NCBI GenBank assembly: GCA_017473745.1
Contig: JAFUJP010000199.1
Location: 1 to 32,648 of the forward strand
Reading direction: 5' to 3'
Length of the DNA: 32,648 nt
From: Oscillospiraceae bacterium
GTDB lineage: Bacteria > Bacillota > Clostridia > Oscillospirales > Ruminococcaceae
A program made the position numbers and the translations under genes. Under the pieces are notes generated by a model that did no database searches, was not told where the DNA came from, and worked only from the letters and a program-made list of their open reading frames with translations. Below are positions 25,569 through 31,904 of the stretch, piece by piece (within the stretch, counting starts at the first letter, position 1; each line of letters begins with the position of its first letter).

Positions 25569-26252
25569 TTAAGAATTTAGATGATAATATAATTTCTGAA
25601 GCGAAAGAGGGAAAAGGTTTTCAACTCTGTCTTTCAGTTTTTCATAAAGTTTTTCGTCACAGCAGGTCATTTTGACCGGAATGCCAAGGGCTTTTGAAAC
25701 TTCATCGGCGTAAGCTATGCTTGAAAGAACGTCATCCGAAGTTGTTTCGGGCCCGAGATTTGTGTTATTGACTATCCCGGTAAAGGGAAGGCGGCAGGCA
25801 TTAAAAATTTCCTGCGCCACATCAAGAGTATCGGGAACGGTTCGGGTAAGGGGCCTTGCTTTGTTGATAACGAGAAGCATTTCGTAATCATTTTCCTCAA
25901 TAATCGAAGGAACGTATCTTCCGAGAGCAAGGGCGCCGCGGTCATCGCCGCCGATATCAAGAACGCCGTATTCCGTGCGGCTGTCGATAATCTTATAAAC
26001 CTCTTTCGGCATCGCAGGGGCATCCACGTTGCTGTTTGCAAACTGTGAGCATATAAGCTTTATGCCGTGCTCACGAAAAACCGCTTCGCTGTCGAGGGTG
26101 CGGAAATATGGGTTTACGATATCAAGGTCTGCTACGGTGACGGGCAGTTTTTGTTCCCTGAGCATAAGGGCATAGTTTACGGCAATATTGGTTTTTCCGC
26201 TGCCGTAATGCCCGGCAAAAAGGGTAAGACGTTTTGTTTCCAGAGGAATCAC
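25569..26252 (-). CDS. P-loop ATPase (ParA/MinD-like) at the head of the VOR genes
   Basis: An open frame of up to 227 residues with a Walker A motif GHYGSGKT (14-21), DLDIVNPYFRTLDS (42-55) as switch region, GVLDIGGDDRGA (95-106) as Walker B, and VNNTNLGPETT as the specificity motif of the SIMIBI class. Its job is unknown; it may aid assembly or cofactor loading of the iron-sulfur complex behind it (inference). The start is odd. A TAG lies two codons before the outermost GTG (26252), and that GTG shares a base with the aggagg site. CTG at 26243 is eight bases from the site and may be the real start, giving 224 residues. No ATG occurs before the Walker motif. Confidence 0.85.
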   Translation of the reverse strand: MIPLETKRLTLFAGHYGSGKTNIAVNYALMLREQKLPVTVADLDIVNPYFRTLDSEAVFREHGIKLICSQFANSNVDAPAMPKEVYKIIDSRTEYGVLDIGGDDRGALALGRYVPSIIEENDYEMLLVINKARPLTRTVPDTLDVAQEIFNACRLPFTGIVNNTNLGPETTSDDVLSSIAYADEVSKALGIPVKMTCCDEKLYEKLKDRVENLFPLSLQKLYYHLNS

Positions 26253-26257
26253 CTCCT
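26252..26257 (-). promoter_or_regulatory. Ribosome binding site that argues against the GTG start of the ATPase gene
   Basis: AGGAGG on the minus strand overlaps the GTG (26252-26250) by one base. Normal spacing would place initiation at CTG 26243-26241. The repeat at 26261-26406 ends only three bases upstream, so no other site is available. Confidence 0.6.
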
Positions 26258-26260
26258 AAA

Positions 26261-26406
26261 TCAGCCTTCCCAAAGGGGAAGGTGGCATTTGCGAAGCAAA
26301 TGACGGATGAGGGATTATCAGGTAACGCGGAGCGCTTGTCCGAATTTTTCAGGGATTATCCCTCCTCAGTCACCTTCGGTGACAGCTCCTCCTCCGAGGA
26401 GCCTGA
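26261..26406. repeat. Palindromic MITE-like intergenic repeat
   Basis: The 146-bp element has imperfect inverted ends (TCAGCCTTCC / revcomp of GGAGCCTGA) and is built of hairpins: ccttcccaaaggggaagg, catttgcgaagcaaatg, gtcaccttcggtgac and gctcctc...gaggagc. The halves gagggat / atccctc also pair. It resembles short repeats scattered in Clostridia genomes. It fills the gap between the ligase gene and the ATPase ribosome site. Confidence 0.75.
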
Positions 26407-26411
26407 AAAAG

Positions 26412-28700
26412 TTAAAGTTTGCTTCTTATAATTTTTCCGCTGGTGGTTTTGGGGAGTTCGGTTCGGAATTCCACTATGCGGGGATATTTGTAAGGTGCGG
26501 TGTGGGATTTGACATAATTCTGGATCTCTTTTTTGAGTTCATCGGTGGGTTCGGTGCCTTTGGTAAGCACTATGCAGGCTTTGACAACCTGTCCGCGGAC
26601 TTCATCCGGTGCGGCGCAGACGCCGCATTCAAGAACGTAGGGAAGTTCCATAATAACGTTTTCAATTTCAAACGGCCCGATGCGGTAGCCGCTGGATTTG
26701 ATAAGGTCATCCGCTCTTCCGACATACCAGAAGAAGCCGTCCTCGTCTTTCCATGCAAGGTCGCCGGTGTGATAGAATCCGTCGTGCCAGGTTTCTGCGG
26801 TTTTTTCGGGGCTTCCGTAATACTGGTAGCTGAGTCCGCAGGGAAGACCCTTGCTGATATTGATGCAGATCTCACCGGTGTCGCCGGCGGCAACTTCGTT
26901 GCCGTCAGCATCAAGAAGATGAACGTCATAAAGGGGAACGGGCTTGCCCATGGAACCGATTTTGTGGCTGCCGCCGGAAAGGTTGCCGATGATAAGGGTG
27001 GATTCACTTTGACCGAAACCTTCCATTATCTGAAGGCCGGTTGCGCTTTCAAACTGACGGAAAACTTCCGGGTTAAGGGCTTCGCCGGCGATGGAAGCAT
27101 GCTTGATGGAAGAAAGGTCGAATCTGCTTAAATCCTGCTTGATGAGCATACGGTACATGGTGGGCGGTGCGCAGAAGGTGGTAATATGATATTTCGCGAA
27201 CATCGGAAGAATCTTTTCCGCATCAAAACGGTCGAAGTCATAGACGAAAATGGGTGCTTCGCAAAGCCATTGGCCGTAAAGCTTGCCCCAAAGGGATTTT
27301 GCCCAGCCGGTATCGGAAATTGTAAGGTGCAATCCCTCCGGGTCAACACAGTGCCAATATTTTGCGGTGATGAAATGGCCGAGAGGGTATTTATAGTTGT
27401 GTGCGGCGATTTTCGGATAGCCGGAGGTGCCGCTGGTAAAGAACATGAGCATCGGGTCGTTTCCGCAGGGAGTTTCCTCGTTTCTGCGGAAAGAGCTGGA
27501 GAACATGGTGTAATCCTCATCAAAATTGAACCAGCCCTCGCGGCTTCCGTTGACGATGATTTTAGTGGTAAGGGAGGGGCTGTTTGCCGCAGCTTTATCA
27601 ACGGCTTCGGCGGTTTCACCGTCGGCAGTACAAAGAATAGCGCTGATTCCGGCGGAATTGAAACGGTATTCAAAATCGTGCTCAAGAAGCTGGTTCGTTG
27701 CGGGGATGGCAATGGCGCCGATTTTATGAAGCGCAAGGATCGCAAACCAGAACTGATAGTGGCGTTTAAGAACAAGCATAACCTTGTCGCCGCGCTTGAT
27801 TCCGAGGGATTTGAAATAGTTTGCGGCCCTGCCAGATTCTTTCTTTATATCGCGGAAGGTGAAGCGGCGCTCGGTGCCGTCGTTGGAAATATGGAGCATC
27901 GCCAGTTTATCCGGCTGTTCTCTTCCAAGGGCATCAACAACGTCATAAGCAAAGTTAAAGTTTTCTTCGTTTTTGAAAGAAATTTTTGTGCAAAGGCCGT
28001 TGCCGTCTTTTTCTGTAGTGATGAATTTGTTATAAACGCGCTCGGTATCGTCGGAACGATGGGGAGCGTTTGGCATAATTGCTGCTTTGTGGGTGGAAGT
28101 TTCTTTTTGCGGGGTAAGAACTATTGCATAGAAAAGGCAATCTTCGCCGCCAACGGCAACCATTCCGTGAGGGGTGCTGCTGTCGAAGTAGATGCAGTCG
28201 CCCTTATGAAGAATTTCGGTGTGTTCGCCGATCTGAATTTTCATGCTGCCTTCAATGATAAGGTCACATTCCTGCCCGTCGTGGGTGGTAAGATCAATAT
28301 CGCTGTGTTCGGCCTCTTCGGAATACTTGTTTACAACGAAAAGAGGTTCTGAAATACGGTTGCGGAAATCAGAAGCCATGTTGTAATAAATCATTCCGTG
28401 GGCCTGCTCGATTTTCTGCCCCTGTCCGGCGCGGGTTACGGTATAGCCGCGGAGCTTCGGGCTTTGACCTTCGATAAGGTCGGTGATATCAACTTTGAGA
28501 GAAAGGGCGCAGCGATAGAGAAAAGCAAAGTTAAGGTCGCTCTGGCCGGATTCGCAAAGGATATATTCTTCCTCCGAAACGCCGGTTCGGGTTGCCATTT
28601 CGGCTGTGGAAAGCCCGGTTATCTCACGAAGAGCGCGGATACGTTCCGCCATTTCGCGAATTTTGTACTCAAGTCCTGTGATCTGTTTTTCGGTATGCAT
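26412..28700 (-). CDS. XRE-type HTH + cupin + acyl-CoA ligase fusion (Val T-box controlled)
   Basis: The 762-residue protein has three parts: an XRE helix-turn-helix (about 13-76, including IRALREITGLSTAEMATRTG and VSEEEYILCESGQ); a cupin (about 115-200) with metal ligands H140 and E144 (THDGQECDLIIEG) and H178 (STPHGM); and a complete ANL-family ligase of acetyl/medium-chain type (about 245-762: FFTSGTSGYPK, YDFDRFDAEKILP, GEALNPEVF, GFGQSEST, YHTGDLAWKD, catalytic lysine in TSGKI). ATG 28700 follows ggagg by seven bases; upstream codons lie inside the T-box terminator. XRE-cupin proteins are usually separate regulators, so the enzyme may also regulate. The leader is a T-box whose specifier reads GTA, and VOR and ilvE follow. 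I infer activation of isobutyrate or a similar acid. Confidence 0.88.
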   Translation of the reverse strand: MHTEKQITGLEYKIREMAERIRALREITGLSTAEMATRTGVSEEEYILCESGQSDLNFAFLYRCALSLKVDITDLIEGQSPKLRGYTVTRAGQGQKIEQAHGMIYYNMASDFRNRISEPLFVVNKYSEEAEHSDIDLTTHDGQECDLIIEGSMKIQIGEHTEILHKGDCIYFDSSTPHGMVAVGGEDCLFYAIVLTPQKETSTHKAAIMPNAPHRSDDTERVYNKFITTEKDGNGLCTKISFKNEENFNFAYDVVDALGREQPDKLAMLHISNDGTERRFTFRDIKKESGRAANYFKSLGIKRGDKVMLVLKRHYQFWFAILALHKIGAIAIPATNQLLEHDFEYRFNSAGISAILCTADGETAEAVDKAAANSPSLTTKIIVNGSREGWFNFDEDYTMFSSSFRRNEETPCGNDPMLMFFTSGTSGYPKIAAHNYKYPLGHFITAKYWHCVDPEGLHLTISDTGWAKSLWGKLYGQWLCEAPIFVYDFDRFDAEKILPMFAKYHITTFCAPPTMYRMLIKQDLSRFDLSSIKHASIAGEALNPEVFRQFESATGLQIMEGFGQSESTLIIGNLSGGSHKIGSMGKPVPLYDVHLLDADGNEVAAGDTGEICINISKGLPCGLSYQYYGSPEKTAETWHDGFYHTGDLAWKDEDGFFWYVGRADDLIKSSGYRIGPFEIENVIMELPYVLECGVCAAPDEVRGQVVKACIVLTKGTEPTDELKKEIQNYVKSHTAPYKYPRIVEFRTELPKTTSGKIIRSKL

Positions 28701-28730
28701 ATTCTGTCCTCCGATTCTTTTGGGAACAAA

Positions 28731-28771
28731 CAAAAAAGCTCGTCCCAAAGAAATGATTCTTTGAGACGAGC
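28731..28771 (-). terminator. Regulated terminator of T-box 1
   Basis: Minus strand: gctcgtctcaaagaa / ttctttgggacgagc with loop tcat, followed by T6, 30 bases before the ligase start. Confidence 0.9.
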
Positions 28772-29019
28772 AGTTGTTATAACATACCCGCGGTACCACT
28801 CAAATTGCGTTTGCTGTTGCAAAACACCTCTCATCGGGCTCCAACAAGCCCTAAGCACTAACGCAGCTGGCGCGGAAGAGTTCTACTTGCGAAAAAACGC
28901 TTTCTTCTCTTCGGCTCGGAAGCTACAGCACAAAACGCTCATCATCGGCTCGCATCAACCGCCGACTCTCTTAAGGTGAGAAACTGCCCTGTGCACTCTT
29001 CGTCAAGGCCTTTAGTAAT
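28731..29019 (-). promoter_or_regulatory. T-box riboswitch 1, specifier read as GTA (Val)
   Basis: The antiterminator carries the T-box consensus TTTGAGTGGTACCGCGGG (28804-28787), whose UGGU bulge fits a tRNA ending ACCA. Stem I starts with GACGAAGAG, has an AGAGAGTCGG distal side, and closes with CTTCCGAGCC. GAAG pairs with CTTC and GGC with GCC around a kink-turn. In T-boxes the specifier codon and one purine precede the closing helix: here GTA then G, so valine. The specifier is inferred by alignment, not proven. An uncharged tRNA-Val would stop termination and switch on the ligase and probably the VOR genes. Confidence 0.85.
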
Positions 29020-29025
29020 AAAAGA

Positions 29026-29054
29026 ATCATAGCACTTGATTATTTTATTGTCAA
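29026..29054 (-). promoter_or_regulatory. Promoter of T-box 1 / ligase / VOR transcript
   Basis: Minus strand: perfect -35 TTGACA (29054-29049), 17-base spacer, -10 TATGAT (29031-29026). Transcription would start near 29019, just before stem I of the T-box. Confidence 0.8.
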
Positions 29055-29069
29055 GTAAAATTTTTATTT

Positions 29070-29185
29070 GCCTTCCCGGTGGGCCAAGAAACGGCGAGGG
29101 GATTTTTCTTGAAATTATCGCTAATTGTAAAAGAATCCCCCAGTCACGCCTTGCGGCGTGCCAGCCCCCTTTAGGCAAGGGGGCC
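29070..29185. repeat. Second MITE-like repeat region between the two ligase modules
   Basis: It contains hairpins cacgccttgcggcgtg (29145-29160) and gccccctt-taggc-aagggggc (29164-29184), an inner inverted pair ggggatt / aatcccc, and a ccttcccggtgggcc end. It looks like a diverged relative of the element at 26261-26406. It lies between the stop of the upstream ligase and the promoter of T-box 1. Confidence 0.6.
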
Positions 29186-29195
29186 ATAAAATGTA

Positions 29196-31460
29196 TCAAA
29201 GTTTATTTCTCTGAATCTTTCCGCTGATGGTTTTGGGAAGTTCCTCGCGGAATTCAACGATTCTGGGATATTTATAAGGTGCGGTATGGGTTTTTACGTA
29301 ATCCTGGATCTCTTTTTTGAGTTCATCGGTGCCTTCGGTGCCTTTTACAAGGACTATGCAGGCTTTGACAACCTGTCCGCGGACTTCATCGGGAGCAGCG
29401 CAAACGCCGCATTCGAGAACGTAGGGAAGTTCCATAATGACGTTTTCAATCTCGAAGGGTCCGATGCGGTAGCCGGAGGATTTGATAACGTCATCCGCTC
29501 TGCCCACATACCAGAAATAACCGTCCTCATCACGCCATGCAAGGTCGCCGGTGTGATACATTCCGTCGTGCCATGCGGCATTGGTTTTTTCCTGCTCTTT
29601 ATGATAGCCGAGGAACAGGCCGCAGGGAACGGATTCATCGGTGCGGACAACGATTTCGCCGTTTTCACCGGTGGGAACGGAATTTCCGTCGGCATCAACA
29701 AGGTCGATGTTGTAGCCGGGGGTGGGGCGGCCCATGGAACCGGGTTTAAGAAGTCCGCCGGTAAGGTTTGCAAGGGTAAGGGTGGTTTCGGTCTGGCCAA
29801 AGCCTTCCGCAATGCGAAGACCGGTTGCTTTTTCAAACTGATAGAATACTTCGGGGTTAAGCGCTTCGCCGGCGGTGGTTGCGTGCTCGATGGAAGAAAG
29901 ATCGTATTTTGAAAGATCCTGTTTTATGAGCATACGGTACATGGTGGGCGGTGCGCAGAAGGTAGTGATATGATATTTTGCGAACATCGGAAGGATCTTC
30001 GATGCATCGAATCTGTCAAAGTCATAAGTAAAGACTGCGCTTTCACAGAGCCACTGGCCATAGAGTTTGCCCCAGAGAGCTTTTCCCCAGCCGGTGTCGG
30101 AAATAGTGAAATGAAGTCCGTCGCGGCGTACCCAATGCCAGTATTTCGCAGTGACAAAATGGCCAAGGGGATATTTGAAGCTGTGGGTTGCGATTTTGGG
30201 GTATCCGGTTGTGCCGGAAGTGAAGAACATAAGCATAGGGTCGTCGCCGCAGGGGGTATCTTCAGTTCTGTGCAAACGGCGGCTGAAAAGGGGATATTCG
30301 CTTCTGAAATCGTGCCAGCCTTCGCGCTTCTCATCGCCGACAAGGATTTTGGTGATGGGTTTATCATAGTTTTCACACGCAAGCTCTGCCTGATGGGCGG
30401 TATCACCGACGGCTGTGCAGACTATGGCTTTTACATCTGCGGCTTTATAGCGGTATTCAAAGTCATGCTGAAGGAGCTGGTCGGTGGCGGGGATTACGAT
30501 AGCACCGATTTTGTGGAGCGCAAGAATGGAGAACCAGAATTCCGCATGGCGTTTGAGAACGAGCATAACGGTATCGCCTTTTTTGATGCCGAGGGAGGTG
30601 AAATAGTTTGCGACCTGGGCGGATTTTTCTTTCATATCCCTGAAAGTATAGGTGTTTTCGGTAAGGTCATTTGCAACGTGAACCATAGCAACCTTGTCGG
30701 GCTGCTGGCGGCCGAGTTCATCAACGATATCGAACGCAAAGTTGAACTGGTCGGTGTTGGTGAAATGAAGTTTGGTGGGATAGCCGTTTTCGTCGGTATC
30801 AGCATGAACGAAAGAGGCGCTGATAAGGTCATTTTCGTGAGAAGTTTTCTTCGGGATGATATAATCGGCTTTTTCGGGCTTTTTATCGGCCATGACCATT
30901 GCAAGGAAGGTGCAGTCATCGCCGCCGACGGCGATCATTCCGTGAGGGGCGGAAGATTTATAGAAGATGCTGTCGCCCTCGTTAAGAACTTCGGTGTGGT
31001 CGCCGACCTGAACTTTAAGGGAACCTTTGATGACAAGGTCGAATTCCTGTCCGGCATGGGTGGTGGTATGGATGGGCTTATCCTGAAGCTCTTCGGAATA
31101 TTTATAAGTTACCCAATAGGGTGCGCCGAGTTTTCTCTGGAACATCGGAGCAAGGTTCTGGATGCTGATGCCGTCCTCTTCGGCGGTAACAAGACCTTCG
31201 CCTTTTCTGGTAACGGTATAATGCGAAAGGTTGGAAGCGTGACCTTCGAGAAGCTCGGTAAGCTCGAGCCCGAAGGCAAGAGCACATTTGTGAACGAAAG
31301 AGAAAGGAAGATCGACTTTTCCGCTCTCGTAAATTCGATATGTTTCCACCGAAACATCGGTGAGTTCAGCAAGCTGTGCAGGGGAATAGCCCACTATCTC
31401 GCGCATTTCACGAATTCGCTGAGCAATCTCCATAAGGGAAGTTTCTGTGAGTTTTTTCAT
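29196..31460 (-). CDS. XRE-type HTH + cupin + acyl-CoA ligase fusion (Ile T-box controlled)
   Basis: A 754-residue paralogue of the ligase at 26412-28700 with the same layout: XRE domain (about 8-70, REIVGYSPAQLAELTDVSVE), cupin (TTHAGQEFDLVIKG, SSAPHGM) and full ANL ligase (FFTSGTTGYPK, GFGQTETT, YHTGDLAWRD, ISGKIQR). ATG 31460 is chosen because aaagga lies nine bases upstream and the longer frame enters the T-box terminator. The ends of the two proteins (last 105 residues) are almost identical, while the XRE domains have diverged, so DNA targets or regulation may differ. The T-box in front reads ATC (Ile), so I infer activation of 2-methylbutyrate, the isoleucine precursor. Acetate or another short acid remains possible. 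Confidence 0.88.
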   Translation of the reverse strand: MKKLTETSLMEIAQRIREMREIVGYSPAQLAELTDVSVETYRIYESGKVDLPFSFVHKCALAFGLELTELLEGHASNLSHYTVTRKGEGLVTAEEDGISIQNLAPMFQRKLGAPYWVTYKYSEELQDKPIHTTTHAGQEFDLVIKGSLKVQVGDHTEVLNEGDSIFYKSSAPHGMIAVGGDDCTFLAMVMADKKPEKADYIIPKKTSHENDLISASFVHADTDENGYPTKLHFTNTDQFNFAFDIVDELGRQQPDKVAMVHVANDLTENTYTFRDMKEKSAQVANYFTSLGIKKGDTVMLVLKRHAEFWFSILALHKIGAIVIPATDQLLQHDFEYRYKAADVKAIVCTAVGDTAHQAELACENYDKPITKILVGDEKREGWHDFRSEYPLFSRRLHRTEDTPCGDDPMLMFFTSGTTGYPKIATHSFKYPLGHFVTAKYWHWVRRDGLHFTISDTGWGKALWGKLYGQWLCESAVFTYDFDRFDASKILPMFAKYHITTFCAPPTMYRMLIKQDLSKYDLSSIEHATTAGEALNPEVFYQFEKATGLRIAEGFGQTETTLTLANLTGGLLKPGSMGRPTPGYNIDLVDADGNSVPTGENGEIVVRTDESVPCGLFLGYHKEQEKTNAAWHDGMYHTGDLAWRDEDGYFWYVGRADDVIKSSGYRIGPFEIENVIMELPYVLECGVCAAPDEVRGQVVKACIVLVKGTEGTDELKKEIQDYVKTHTAPYKYPRIVEFREELPKTISGKIQRNKL

Positions 31461-31504
31461 AAAAGTCTGTCCTTTCCGGCAAAAATATTTTTCGCCTGAT
31501 TGAT

Positions 31505-31546
31505 AATAAAACAAAACCCGTCCCAAGAATAAATCTTGAGACGGGT
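31505..31546 (-). terminator. Regulated terminator of T-box 2
   Basis: Minus strand: acccgtctcaaga / tcttgggacgggt followed by tttgttttatt, 45 bases before the ligase start. Confidence 0.85.
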
Positions 31547-31785
31547 AAAAATAACTTTATCCGCGGTACCACTCAAATTGCAGTTGATACTGCCGCCTTC
31601 AGGCTCTGACAAGCCCTATTCCTTAACGCGGAAAAACGGGAAACATCTACTCGGTATAGAAAACCTTTCGGGTTCCGGCTCGGAAGTGATAAGTCTGTGG
31701 TTCAGCAGCCGCCGGTTCGCACCATCCACCGGTTCTCTGTGGGTCCGCCGTTCCGACCGTCTTCGTCGGCGCCTTTAACAATATG
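31512..31785 (-). promoter_or_regulatory. T-box riboswitch 2, specifier read as ATC (Ile)
   Basis: T-box consensus TTTGAGTGGTACCGCGG (31577-31561) with UGGU bulge; stem I with GACGAAGAC at the base, AGAGAACCGGTGG...GCGAACCGG distal side and closing CTTCCGAGCC. GAAG/CTTC and GGC/GCC pair as in T-box 1. The triplet before the conserved purine and closing helix is ATC followed by A, so isoleucine. An alternative one triplet earlier is CTT (Leu), which fits the spacing less well. The switch would turn on the ligase at 29196-31460 when tRNA-Ile is uncharged. Confidence 0.82.
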
Positions 31786-31791
31786 TTATTC

Positions 31792-31820
31792 ACTTTAACA
31801 CTTTTACTCGCTGATGTCAA
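31792..31820 (-). promoter_or_regulatory. Promoter of T-box 2 / ligase transcript
   Basis: Minus strand: perfect -35 TTGACA (31820-31815), 17-base spacer, -10 TAAAGT (31797-31792). Confidence 0.7.
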
Positions 31821-31868
31821 CAGAAAAAACGAAAAAAATCGGTAAGATTATAAAAATTTTATCAATAA

Positions 31869-31899
31869 GTAAAAAGACGGGAACAGCCCCGTCTTTTTA
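31869..31899. terminator. Terminator of the collagen-like gene
   Basis: Stem aaaaagacggg / cccgtcttttt with loop aacagc, six bases beyond the minus-strand stop. A and T runs on both sides. Confidence 0.85.
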
Positions 31900-31904
31900 G
31901 AAGA

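Noticed and set aside
26261..26406. Small protein genes in the repeat
   Set aside because: Short frames here (26067-26303, 26234-26431) only translate hairpin sequence of the intergenic repeat.
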